Counted from the stretch's first letter, positions 1 through 6,676 are shown. The stretch is DNA of 9,391 nucleotides from Moraxellaceae bacterium (GCA_030146505.1 JASLCO010000105.1:1-9391), one strand, 5' to 3'. The notes: a model not told the origin generated them from the letters alone. Numbers and translations: made by a program.

Positions 1-1
1 C

Positions 2-826
2 TGGCCCACTTTCCTCCTGCTGGTCTTCAGTTTCACCACGGTGGCCGTGGTCTGGTATCTCTGCCTCACCAAGCAGATGCCGCTGTGGCAGGGCATGATC
101 TGGAATGGCATTGCCATGTACCTCATGTTCAGCCCGGCGCATGACAGCATGCATCGTGCGTTGTCGAGCAATGAGCGCCTGAACAATTTCCTGCTCTTCC
201 TTTCCGCGCAGCCCGGTGCGCCCGGCACGGCGGGCCGTGCTTTCCGTATCATGCACATGCAGCACCACCGCTTTGCCAATGATCACGACCAAGACCCGGA
301 CCATTTCATTGCGGCCAACTGGAAACACGCTTTTACCTGGTGGTTTGTCTGGGACTGGTGGTATCTGGTGCACTTCATCAAGCACCGTGAGGAATTGCCG
401 CCGGCAGCGCGCAAACAGTTTTATCTGGACATGGCTGGCCACTATGCCGCGCTGGCGCTGCTGTACTGGTTCTTTCCCTGGGAAACGGTTTTCCTCTGGC
501 TGATTCCCACGCGAATTTCAGCCTGGATGATCTGCTTCACCTTCATGTATCTGCCACATGTGCCGCACGATGTGCCGACCACGCAGGACCCCTATAAAGC
601 CACAGCCATACGCAAGGGTTGGGAATGGTTGCTATCACCGCTGCTGGTCTGCCAGAACTATCACCTCGTGCATCATCTTTATCCCACGGTGCCGTTTTAT
701 CGTTATCGTGCGGTGTGGCTGGCGAGAAAAGACATGCATGAGGCTAAAGATCCTTCCGTGATTCCGGCGTTCAGCCTGCGTCCTGAGCGCTGTGCAAAAG
801 ACGCGAGTGAAACGGCGCAGGCCTGA
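2..826 (+). CDS. Fatty acid desaturase / carotene hydroxylase-type membrane di-iron enzyme (5' truncated by window edge)
   Basis: The frame is open to the left edge, so the true start lies outside the window; 274 residues are visible. Counting from the GTG at base 41, three histidine boxes typical of membrane fatty acid desaturases/hydroxylases are present: HDSMH (residues 34-38), HMQHH (72-76) and HLVHH (208-212), the last inside NYHLVHHLYPTVPFY. In this superfamily the boxes bind a di-iron centre that activates O2 to desaturate or hydroxylate lipid or carotenoid substrates at the inner membrane. Hydrophobic helices flank the boxes (before residue 36 and about 133-172). The last box with its proline-rich NYH..HHLYP context recalls CrtR-type beta-carotene hydroxylases as much as acyl-lipid desaturases, so the substrate is not assigned. 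The gene ends just before a strong terminator. The family call is secure; the substrate is not. Confidence 0.88.
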   Translation, partial: WPTFLLLVFSFTTVAVVWYLCLTKQMPLWQGMIWNGIAMYLMFSPAHDSMHRALSSNERLNNFLLFLSAQPGAPGTAGRAFRIMHMQHHRFANDHDQDPDHFIAANWKHAFTWWFVWDWWYLVHFIKHREELPPAARKQFYLDMAGHYAALALLYWFFPWETVFLWLIPTRISAWMICFTFMYLPHVPHDVPTTQDPYKATAIRKGWEWLLSPLLVCQNYHLVHHLYPTVPFYRYRAVWLARKDMHEAKDPSVIPAFSLRPERCAKDASETAQA

Positions 827-839
827 AGCTCTTGAGCAT

Positions 840-869
840 AAAAAAGCCCGGCATTGCCGGGCTTTTTTA
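840..869. terminator. Bidirectional intrinsic terminator
   Basis: A perfect 7-bp GC stem (846-852 with 856-862) has a 3-nt loop. It is flanked by an A run on the left and T6 on the right (863-868), so it can end transcription from both sides. It lies between the convergent desaturase gene (+) and lipase gene (-), 13 bp after one stop codon and 17 bp before the other. Confidence 0.93.
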
Positions 870-886
870 TTCGTCCAGGAAAATGC

Positions 887-2029
887 TCAAGGCTTCATCC
901 ATTCCATCAGTGCGGCATAAACGCGCTCGTCTTTCAGCAAGGCCATGTGGCCCAGGGCCGGAAATTCGCGGCGGGTGATGTCGGCGCCCTGCAGGGCTTT
1001 TTCCGGCTCCAGATGCTGGCCCAGGGCGCTGCGTACCGGCACGAGGCCGTCGCCCAGCAAATCCATTTTGCGTTCATTGCCGAGATGGCCTGCAATCAGC
1101 AAGTGGCGTGCGCCTGCGCTGAGTTGCACGGGATGTTCAAGGGCGGCAATGCGGCCATGACGCAAATCCTGTATGCCCTGGCTGCGCAGTCCGCCTATCT
1201 GCATGAAGGGTTTGGTGTAGGGCGTGAGGCCGAGCAGGCGGTTGGCACCTTCGCCGAGGCGCTCCAGTGGCGCGCCCTGATGCGGCGTGCCGAGATAGGC
1301 GGCGTGACGCAGTTGCTGCTGCCACTGCATGCCGTAGTTCTCGGCATGATGGCTGGCAGCGCGCATGACGAGGCCGCCCATGCTGTGGCCTATCAGGGTC
1401 AGCGGCAATTTTCCCGGATTGGCTTCTTCCAGCAGCAGGCTGAGGTCGGCACCGTTTTCATGAATGGCGCGGCCGCTGTTGTAGCGCAGCCAGGCCACGC
1501 CATAGCCGAATTCGCGCAGCTCGCGCACAAAGTTGGCGTGTTCGTGGTTCTGCCATTCCTGCTCGGACAGACAAAGGCCGTGCACAAACACCACCAGGCC
1601 GCGACGTGCTTCTTTCCGCCATTCGTCCGCAGGAATTTCCGCACCGAATTCGTTGCGCAGGCTCATGCCCTGGTGCAGGGGATTGCCGTGCGCGGCCAGG
1701 GTGTCACCCAGTACGCCATTGAGGGCGCTGTGGAAAAGACCGTTGCGGGTTGGCGCCGGCAAGCGGCCATGAAGGCGCCCGGACAGTGCGGCCAGCCAGA
1801 GAAAGCTGCGCGCAAGGAACTGGTAGGCGAGCGGAGCCTGTTCGGCGCCCGCGCTCTTGCCCTGCAGGGGATGCGGGCGGCTGGCAATGGTGGCATGGGT
1901 GCTGGCCGCCAGCCGGGTGAGGCCGCTGGCACCCAGCAGGGCGAGATGGGCGAGGGCGGTGCCGTAGCGCCCGGTGGTGACCAGGGCGCTGCGGTTGTCC
2001 AGGCGAAGCGGGGATGAGGGCTGTGTCAT
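887..2029 (-). CDS. Lipase/esterase-like alpha/beta hydrolase
   Basis: A 380-residue protein with an alpha/beta-hydrolase core from about residue 143. It has the oxyanion-hole HG (150-151) in VVFVHGLCLS, the nucleophile elbow GHSMGG (214-219, Ser216), a likely acid Asp327 in GDGLVP, and a likely catalytic His361 in GHM. AYLGTPHQGAP (244-253) is a segment shared by triacylglycerol lipases and PGAP1-like esterases. The N-terminal ~140 residues are a long extension with no clear signal peptide, so a cytoplasmic or peripheral location is likely. The start is the ATG at 2029; the Shine-Dalgarno is poor (GGA, 9 nt upstream). A perfect palindromic operator lies 12 bp upstream of the start codon. The MFS gene ends 103 bp upstream on the same strand, and the operator suggests the lipase gene has its own promoter. 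The substrate is unknown; lipids or esters are inferred. Confidence 0.85.
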   Translation of the reverse strand: MTQPSSPLRLDNRSALVTTGRYGTALAHLALLGASGLTRLAASTHATIASRPHPLQGKSAGAEQAPLAYQFLARSFLWLAALSGRLHGRLPAPTRNGLFHSALNGVLGDTLAAHGNPLHQGMSLRNEFGAEIPADEWRKEARRGLVVFVHGLCLSEQEWQNHEHANFVRELREFGYGVAWLRYNSGRAIHENGADLSLLLEEANPGKLPLTLIGHSMGGLVMRAASHHAENYGMQWQQQLRHAAYLGTPHQGAPLERLGEGANRLLGLTPYTKPFMQIGGLRSQGIQDLRHGRIAALEHPVQLSAGARHLLIAGHLGNERKMDLLGDGLVPVRSALGQHLEPEKALQGADITRREFPALGHMALLKDERVYAALMEWMKP

Positions 2030-2041
2030 GGCAAAGCATCC

Positions 2042-2057
2042 GTGAACAAGTGTTCAC
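2042..2057. promoter_or_regulatory. TetR-type operator palindrome upstream of the lipase gene
   Basis: GTGAACAAGTGTTCAC is a perfect 7-bp inverted repeat with a 2-bp centre, 12 bp before the lipase ATG. This geometry is typical of TetR-family operators and resembles, from memory, the GTGAAC..GTTCAC-type sites of fatty-acid regulators such as DesT/FabR. Its position near the start codon suits repression. No regulator gene is present in the window, so the cognate factor is inferred. No strong -10/-35 pair was found; TTGACG (minus strand, around 2080-2085) is a possible -35. Confidence 0.6.
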
Positions 2058-2064
2058 ATGCTGG

Positions 2065-2082
2065 CGAAGCTGGCCGGCTTCG
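2065..2082. repeat. Imperfect 18-bp palindrome in the MFS-lipase gap
   Basis: CGAAGC-T-GGCC-G-GCTTCG is symmetric except for one central mismatched pair. It lies 8 bp from the TetR-type operator. It may be a second protein-binding site or a short hairpin in the transcript; function unknown. Confidence 0.35.
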
Positions 2083-2132
2083 TCAATGCCATTGGTCAAT
2101 GTAATTGTCGGACAGGAGCGGGCCGCCGCCAC

Positions 2133-3371
2133 TCAGTCCGGCAGTTTCTCCACCAGCTTGTCGCGCCTGGCCAGTTGCGGAAACCACCCTATCCACAGGG
2201 CCGCCACTGCCAGCGTGCCCACGCCACCCATCACCACGGCCGGGATGGCACCCAGCCAGGCGGCGGTCAGGCCGGACTCGAATTCGCCCAACTGGTTGGA
2301 GGCGCCGATGAAGAGGAAATTCACGGCGCTCACGCGGCCGCGCATGGCATCGGGGGTTTCAAGCTGGATCAGCGAGGAGCGCACGACCACGCTGATCATG
2401 TCGGCCGCGCCCAGTGTGATGAGCGCCAGCAGCGAGACCCAATACCATTTCGACAGGCCGAACACGACCGTGGCCATGCCGAAAACCGCCACGCCGGCAA
2501 ACATGATCTTGCCGGCATTGCGCTGTATGGGATGGCGCGCCAGCCAGAGCGACATGGACAGCGCCCCTACCGCCGGCGCCGAGCGCAGCACGCCCAGCCC
2601 CAGGGGCGTGGTCTGCAGGATGTCGCGGGCGAAGATGGGCAGCAGGGCGGTAGCGCCGCCCAGCAGCACGGCGAACAGGTCCAGCGAGATGGCGCCCAGC
2701 ACCACCGGCTTGGCGCGTATGAAGCGTATGCCGGCAAAAATGGAGCGGTCTTCGCGGCGGGTGCCGGCCGGGGCGGGCGCATGCGCGGGGCGCCGTATCA
2801 GGCCGAGCAGGATGATGGCCAGCAGGAACATGAGGGCAGCGGCGGTGTAGACGGCGGTCACACCCAGGGCATACAGCAGGCCGCCCGCGGCCGGGCCGAT
2901 GATGATAGCCGTCTGCATGGCGGCGCTGGAGGAACTGATCGCCCGCGGCAATTCGTCCTTGCTCACCAGGGACGGCAGCAAGGCCGCCAGCGTGGGGCTG
3001 GAAAAGGCCTTGCCCGTGCCAAAGAAGAATACCGCCACGAAGATCACGGTCTGGCTGATCCAGCCCTGCCAGCTCGCCACGGCCAGCGTCAGCGCCACCA
3101 GCCCTTCCAGCGAATGGCTGGTCTGCACCACGCGGCGACGGTCGAAGCGGTCCGCCACCTGCCCGGTCACCAGCACCAGCAGCACGGCCGGCAGGAAGCC
3201 CGCAAGGCCGACATAGCCCAGGGCCAGCGCGCTGTGCGTGATGTCGTAGATATGCCAGCCCACCGCCACGGCAATCATCTGGAAGGCCATCATGTTGCAG
3301 ATGCGTATCACCCAGTAGAGCGAAAAATCGCGATTGATGAAGAAGCCGCCTGGGAGGGAGTGGGTGCTCAT
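2133..3371 (-). CDS. MFS exporter, EntS-like (MFS_3 / DHA3 type)
   Basis: A 412-residue, highly hydrophobic protein with about 12 membrane helices. It is close to the usual ~410-420 residues of the enterobactin-exporter EntS/MFS_3 group. The loop after helix 2 carries an MFS motif A variant, GQVADRFDRRR (70-80). The second half has the conserved-looking RSSLIQLETPDAMRGRVSAV (331-350), a segment seen in MFS_3 proteins between helices 10 and 11. A basic cytoplasmic loop (about 192-220) joins the two six-helix halves. The likely role is proton-driven export of a small molecule across the inner membrane; a siderophore or drug is possible but nothing nearby makes a siderophore. The start ATG at 3371 has a weak GGA 6 nt upstream. 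It is transcribed toward the lipase gene and divergently from the hemerythrin gene. Confidence 0.88.
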   Translation of the reverse strand: MSTHSLPGGFFINRDFSLYWVIRICNMMAFQMIAVAVGWHIYDITHSALALGYVGLAGFLPAVLLVLVTGQVADRFDRRRVVQTSHSLEGLVALTLAVASWQGWISQTVIFVAVFFFGTGKAFSSPTLAALLPSLVSKDELPRAISSSSAAMQTAIIIGPAAGGLLYALGVTAVYTAAALMFLLAIILLGLIRRPAHAPAPAGTRREDRSIFAGIRFIRAKPVVLGAISLDLFAVLLGGATALLPIFARDILQTTPLGLGVLRSAPAVGALSMSLWLARHPIQRNAGKIMFAGVAVFGMATVVFGLSKWYWVSLLALITLGAADMISVVVRSSLIQLETPDAMRGRVSAVNFLFIGASNQLGEFESGLTAAWLGAIPAVVMGGVGTLAVAALWIGWFPQLARRDKLVEKLPD

Positions 3372-3401
3372 GGATCATCCGGGGGAATGTGCAGGGCGCG
3401 G

Positions 3402-3429
3402 AGCATACGCCGCGTTCTGTTTGAGGCAA
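3402..3429 (-). promoter_or_regulatory. Putative sigma70 promoter of the MFS gene
   Basis: On the minus strand, TTGCCT (-35, 3424-3429) and TATGCT (-10, 3402-3407) are separated by 16 bp. Each matches the consensus at four of six bases. The -10 lies about 30 bp before the MFS start codon, giving a short leader. Plausible but not proven. Confidence 0.42.
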
Positions 3430-3441
3430 ATGCGGCTGACC

Positions 3442-3469
3442 GGTTCCCGGCAGCGGCCTGGCCGGGACC
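3442..3469. other. GC-rich hairpin in the divergent control region
   Basis: GGTTCCCGGC (3442-3451) pairs with GCCGGGACC (3461-3469) as a 9-bp stem with one bulged T and a 9-nt loop. It sits upstream of both divergent promoters and has no T tract, so it is not a standard terminator. It could be a cruciform or a degenerate repeat; function unknown. Confidence 0.35.
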
Positions 3470-3498
3470 GCCAAAAGCGGCACCGGACCAATCACGCT

Positions 3499-3526
3499 TT
3501 TAGGAAAGATTTAGGGTTTTCTTAAG
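3499..3526 (+). promoter_or_regulatory. Triple 11-bp-spaced direct repeat, PmrA-type response-regulator box
   Basis: Three hexamers, TTTAGG (3499-3504), TTTAGG (3510-3515) and CTTAAG (3521-3526), are separated by exactly 5 bp each, so they repeat once per helical turn. OmpR/PhoB-family regulators bind direct repeats of this spacing. The PmrA/BasR box is described as two YTTAAK-like hexamers 5 bp apart, which this resembles. It lies 84 bp before the hemerythrin start codon. No two-component genes are in the window. A possible -10 (TAGCAT, 3560-3565) follows, without a good -35, as expected for an activator-dependent promoter. Confidence 0.5.
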
Positions 3527-3609
3527 GCCAATTTCGCAACGCCGGTTTTCCCTTCTCCCTAGCATTCTCCTGTCGCCTCTTTTTTTCCGGCAGGCATCAG
3601 GAGGATTTC

Positions 3610-4311
3610 ATGCCTACGCAACGTTTCGATATCTACGCGCCCATACACAAGGGCCTGCGCGCTTTCTTTGCCCACATGCTGGTGGCCGTCGGCCGCCTGG
3701 ACAGCGAAGACCACGAAGAAGTGGCCACGGTGATGGCCGAGGTGGAAGAGCTGCTGGAGTTCTGCCGCCGTCATCTGGCCAAGGAAAACAGCTATGTGCA
3801 TCCGGCACTGGAAGCACGCCGCCCCGGAGCCACCGCTGCCATCATCGGCGACCACGCGCATCACGAGCGCGATATCGCCGGCCTGGCGGCGCTGGCCTTC
3901 ACCATACGCCACGTGCCCACCTTGCGCCGCGAAGCCGTGATCCAGGATCTTTATCGTCATCTCGCCCGTTTCGTGGCAGACAATCTCGAGCACATGGCCC
4001 GCGAAGAAAGCGAGAACAACCGCGTGTTGTGGGAAACGCATTCCGACGAGGAAATCATGGCCATAGAAGGCGCCATCGTGGCATCGCAAACGCAGGAAGA
4101 AGCCGGCAGGACATTGCGCTGGATGCTGCCCGCCATGAGTGCGCAGGAGCGCCTTCGCTTTCTGGGAAAGATGAAGGAAGTGGCGCCGGCAGGAAGCGTG
4201 GAGGCGGTAATTGCCAGGCTACGCCTGCATATGCGCAGTGCTGACGTGCGCAAGCTGGAGTCCGGCCTCGGCCTGGTCCGCCAGCCCATGGATTTTGTCG
4301 GCGTCGTCTGA
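3610..4311 (+). CDS. Hemerythrin-like di-iron protein with C-terminal extension
   Basis: A 233-residue, largely helical soluble protein. The hemerythrin/HHE pattern is visible: His13 in YAPIHKGLR, H55xxxE59 in RRHLAKEN, His64 in SYVHPALE, His85 (with His82 and His84) in GDHAHHERDI, and H128xxxE132 in LEHMAREE. These residues can hold a non-heme di-iron site that binds O2 or NO; family members (for example YtfE/ScdA-type) act in nitrosative or oxidative stress and iron-sulfur repair. Residues ~145-233 form an extra helical region beyond the usual ~145-residue hemerythrin domain, of unknown role. There is an excellent ribosome site, AGGAGGA (3599-3605), 4 nt before the ATG. It lies 69 bp upstream of the small heme-copper-oxidase-like gene, probably in one transcript. 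A PmrA-like box is upstream. Iron binding is strongly implied; the physiological ligand is not determined. Confidence 0.87.
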   Translation: MPTQRFDIYAPIHKGLRAFFAHMLVAVGRLDSEDHEEVATVMAEVEELLEFCRRHLAKENSYVHPALEARRPGATAAIIGDHAHHERDIAGLAALAFTIRHVPTLRREAVIQDLYRHLARFVADNLEHMAREESENNRVLWETHSDEEIMAIEGAIVASQTQEEAGRTLRWMLPAMSAQERLRFLGKMKEVAPAGSVEAVIARLRLHMRSADVRKLESGLGLVRQPMDFVGVV

Positions 4312-4380
4312 CACCGCTTCCTGCTTTTACGGGCTCATCTTTCCATTTTTTTCTCTTCCTCACCCAAACGGAGTTGCCTC

Positions 4381-4752
4381 ATGACCGCTGCTGCCAGCCG
4401 CTGGATCTTTTCCGCCATTGTCTATTTCGTTGTTGCCGTAAGCCTTGGGGTTTTCATGGGCGCCAGCCATGACCACAGCCTGATGTCCGTGCATGTGCAC
4501 CTGAATCTGCTGGGTTGGGTGTCACTGGCGCTGATCGGCCTGATTTACCAGTTGTTTCCGCGCGCTGCCGAAACCCGCTTTGCCACCGTGCAGTTCTGGC
4601 TGCACAACCTGGCGCTGCCACCCATGATGCTGGCCCTGGCTGTTTTGCTCAAAGGCAGCACGGGGGCCGAGCCTGTCATCGGCATCACATCCATCGTGAT
4701 ACTGGTTTCGGTGTTTCTGTTTGCAGGAAATGTGCTGGTGAAGCGCGCCTGA
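4381..4752 (+). CDS. Small four-helix membrane protein resembling heme-copper oxidase/NO reductase subunit I
   Basis: A 123-residue protein with four predicted membrane helices (about 8-27, 39-59, 70-90, 98-117). The start of helix 2 reads VHVHLNLLGWVSLALIGL (37-54), with His38 and His40. This resembles helix II of heme-copper oxidases and NorB, where an HTN-like motif supplies a low-spin heme ligand. Helix 3 begins with HNL (His75), and His30 and His32 lie in the preceding loop. It is far too short to be a complete oxidase (about 450-550 residues) and lacks the helices that carry the CuB/FeB ligands. Proteins of this size are, to my recollection, annotated as cytochrome-c oxidase but not functionally characterised. 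Ribosome site GGAG (4370-4373) is 7 nt before the ATG. It follows the hemerythrin gene, which suggests a shared role in NO or O2 handling; heme binding is an inference. Confidence 0.72.
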   Translation: MTAAASRWIFSAIVYFVVAVSLGVFMGASHDHSLMSVHVHLNLLGWVSLALIGLIYQLFPRAAETRFATVQFWLHNLALPPMMLALAVLLKGSTGAEPVIGITSIVILVSVFLFAGNVLVKRA

Positions 4753-4769
4753 GTGTGTTTCTGAAAAGC

Positions 4770-4826
4770 TTCGCGGCTGAAGCCGCTCCTACAAAATCAC
4801 TTCGTAGGAGCGGCTTCAGCCGCGAA
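4770..4826. repeat. Inverted pair of REP elements
   Basis: A perfect 23-bp inverted repeat (4770-4792 and 4804-4826) has an 11-nt spacer. Each arm carries the REP sequence GTAGGAGCGGCTTCAGCCGC, which itself contains a short palindrome (GCGGCT..AGCCGC). Such elements are dispersed in hundreds of copies in pseudomonads and Xanthomonadaceae and are thought to be moved by RAYT transposases. It lies between two convergent genes, 17 bp after one stop codon and 24 bp before the other. It could form a long hairpin that separates the transcripts, though it has no T tract. Confidence 0.9.
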
Positions 4827-4850
4827 CCGTGGCCTTGATTTTCAAAGAGG

Positions 4851-6197
4851 TTAGCGTGCCGGCATTTCCTGCAGGAATACCGGGCGCGACAGCCGCAGGC
4901 GAAAGCGTCCGCGCCCTGTCTTTTCTATGGCAATGATATTGCCACGTTCGTTCAGCCGGCGTTGCAGCAGGATGAGGCGGGCTTCGAGATTGTCATCTAT
5001 GTCAGGCAGCTTGAGCGCGGGGTCCAGGCGCAGTTCGCGATTGCTGAATTCGCTGCGGCCTTCTTGCTCGTTCAGTTGCAGCAGCCGCCAGAAGATTGCG
5101 CCGGCCACCCCCTTGATGAGGTAGTCCTCGCCGAGGAAAACACTGTCATTGGCCGGATAGTAGCGCACCGCCAGCGCGGCGCCGGCTGGTACCGGCGCGT
5201 CTTCGCCACTGGCGGAGTCCTCGGCACATTCAGCCGCCTGCTGCAGAGACAGTGCCGTGGCCGCCAGCAACGAAGCCACGCCCACCAGCGCGTCTTCGTC
5301 TTCATGGCTGAAGCGGCGCGACTCGGGGCTTTCCACATGCAGCACGCCGATGAGGCGGCCGCCGGCCAGCAGGGGAACGGCAAGCTGGCTGTGCGGCTCG
5401 GCCAGGCCCGGAAAAGGAATTTCCGTTTCCAGCAGATTGCCCATGCCGGCTTCGGCGGCGTGCTCGCGTATGGCGCGGCTGTAGATGTATTCCGCTGCCA
5501 TATGCGTGATGCGTATGGGGGTGCGCACCGCCGCTGCCATGCCGATGATGCCGCGCCCCACCGGAAATTCCGAACCGATGCCGGATTCGGCATAACCACG
5601 ACTGGCCACGGTGTAGAGCTTGTGGCCACCAGCATCCAGAAACAGGATCATGGCGTGCTGTACGCGGAAAAAACTTTCCAGCCCTTCCAGTGTTTTTTCC
5701 AGCAGCATGGCCAGTTCGCTGCAGCCGGAAATGCCGGCGGAGAGCCGGCGCTGCGCCGCCAGACGGTTCAGCACGCCTGTAGCAGGTGCTGCTTCGTCAC
5801 CGGGTACGTGTTCTATGTCCAGCACCTGGTAAATGTCGGCGCCGCGCAGATGGAAAATGCCGCTCATGCCGGTTTGCGAGGCAATGCCGGCGAGCTTGGC
5901 CTTCATGCTTTCAAACACGGCGCCCCCGGTTTCCGTGCGCCGGTAGAGCAGGGCAAGACGAAAACGCGCGCCGGTTTCCGGATGCAGCACGATCACCGTC
6001 ACCTGCGGGTTCGCCAGGATGTTTTCGCGCGTCTTGTTGAAGAACTGGAAGGACAGCGCCACATGCGCTTCGTCCACGAAATGCACCTGCGAGACATAGG
6101 TGACATTGGGCGTGCCGTCCGCGCCGCAGGTGGCCACGGCGGCCGGAATCTCGCCTTCCAGGCAGGGGCGTATGTCTTCCAGGCCGACCATGTTCAT
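4851..6197 (-). CDS. PNPOx-like / GAF / winged-helix-like fusion, putative sensor protein
   Basis: A 448-residue soluble multidomain protein. Residues ~5-132 look like a pyridoxamine-5'-phosphate oxidase-type split barrel (PAAVATCGADGTPNVTYVS, then LSFQFFNKTRENI and ANPQVTVIV), a fold that usually binds FMN and sometimes heme or F420. Residues ~150-320 form a GAF domain (VGRGIIGMAAAVRTPIRI; SQLAVPLLAGGRLIGVLHVES), a ligand- or redox-sensing module. Residues ~343-437 (FSNRELRLDP ... RLILLQRRLNERGNIIAIEKTGRGRFRLRL) recall an OmpR-type winged helix with its final hairpin. There is no kinase, cyclase or GGDEF output. The inferred role is a one-component regulator or a cofactor-binding sensor. The ATG at 6197 has GAGG 8 nt upstream and overlaps the stop of the preceding gene by 4 nt (ATGA), implying translational coupling. 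The N-terminal and GAF calls are good; the DNA-binding call is weaker. Confidence 0.75.
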   Translation of the reverse strand: MNMVGLEDIRPCLEGEIPAAVATCGADGTPNVTYVSQVHFVDEAHVALSFQFFNKTRENILANPQVTVIVLHPETGARFRLALLYRRTETGGAVFESMKAKLAGIASQTGMSGIFHLRGADIYQVLDIEHVPGDEAAPATGVLNRLAAQRRLSAGISGCSELAMLLEKTLEGLESFFRVQHAMILFLDAGGHKLYTVASRGYAESGIGSEFPVGRGIIGMAAAVRTPIRITHMAAEYIYSRAIREHAAEAGMGNLLETEIPFPGLAEPHSQLAVPLLAGGRLIGVLHVESPESRRFSHEDEDALVGVASLLAATALSLQQAAECAEDSASGEDAPVPAGAALAVRYYPANDSVFLGEDYLIKGVAGAIFWRLLQLNEQEGRSEFSNRELRLDPALKLPDIDDNLEARLILLQRRLNERGNIIAIEKTGRGRFRLRLSRPVFLQEMPAR

Positions 6198-6676
6198 GGC
6201 AGCAGCCTCGTGCCGGCCTTGGGGCCAGGTGTCTGCTCGAAAATGTCGGTCGGAAAAAATGTCACGGCCACCATGTCGGCCATGTCATGGCAATGCACGG
6301 CAAAGGCAAGGTCGTGGGCGTAGCCCAGCGGGATGATGCCGTTGGCAAAATCATCGCGATGCCGGGCGGCGGCGGCCATGTCGCCTGCCGCTGCTTCCTG
6401 CACGGCAGGCATGCGGCCTTTTATCTGCAGGGTGCGATTGGTGCTGGGCGAGGAAAACACCACGGCCAGCACGCCGCTGGCAACAATGTCGGCCAGCAGC
6501 TGGCGGGCCTGACGGGGCAGCAGGAACAGTGTCACCTGCTGGTGGTCGGCTGCAACCCGGCAGCCCGCAGCGCGCGCCAGTGACGGTACGCGCCGTACAT
6601 CGCGCGAGGCAACGCTGATGGAAACGCCGCTTTGCATGAAGCGGACAACATCATCGGTAAGCAGGGGCGAGGTCAT
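6194..6676 (-). CDS. Short PNPOx-like (flavin split-barrel) protein
   Basis: A 160-residue protein starting at the ATG at 6676 (MTSPLLTDDVV). The frame is open further upstream to 6835 but that part reads through the end of the neighbouring gene and looks non-coding. The pattern SGVSISVASRDVRRVPSLARA, then VTLFLLPRQARQLLADI and VLAVVFSSPSTNRTLQIKG (about residues 16-87), fits PNPOx-like split-barrel proteins of the pyridoxamine 5'-phosphate oxidase family. Residues ~110-150 (GYAHDLAFAVHCHDMADMVAVTFFPTDIFEQTPGP) resemble the substrate or dimer-contact end of such proteins. It ends in a 4-nt ATGA overlap with the PNPOx-GAF gene, so the two are probably made together and may interact. No good Shine-Dalgarno precedes the ATG, so the start is the least certain part. 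The cofactor is not determined. Confidence 0.7.
   Translation of the reverse strand: MTSPLLTDDVVRFMQSGVSISVASRDVRRVPSLARAAGCRVAADHQQVTLFLLPRQARQLLADIVASGVLAVVFSSPSTNRTLQIKGRMPAVQEAAAGDMAAAARHRDDFANGIIPLGYAHDLAFAVHCHDMADMVAVTFFPTDIFEQTPGPKAGTRLLP

Noticed and set aside
854..2017. + strand open frame (387 codons) opposite the lipase
   Set aside because: It begins at the terminator and has no family signature, whereas the minus strand has a complete catalytic triad.
2058..3503. Long + strand open frame (481 codons) opposite the MFS gene
   Set aside because: Its residues are low-complexity Gly/Arg/His/Gln-rich and it mirrors the MFS coding strand, which has clear family motifs. It is a shadow frame caused by high GC.
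3372..3609. FNR/DNR (TTGAT-N4-ATCAA) or NsrR site upstream of the hemerythrin gene
   Set aside because: I looked for both because of the possible NO role, but found no acceptable match; only the 11-bp direct repeats stand out.
4962..6323. Long + strand open frame (453 codons) opposite the PNPOx-GAF gene
   Set aside because: No recognisable domains and a Gln/His/Arg-rich composition; the opposite strand has well-formed PNPOx and GAF domains with a coupled start.
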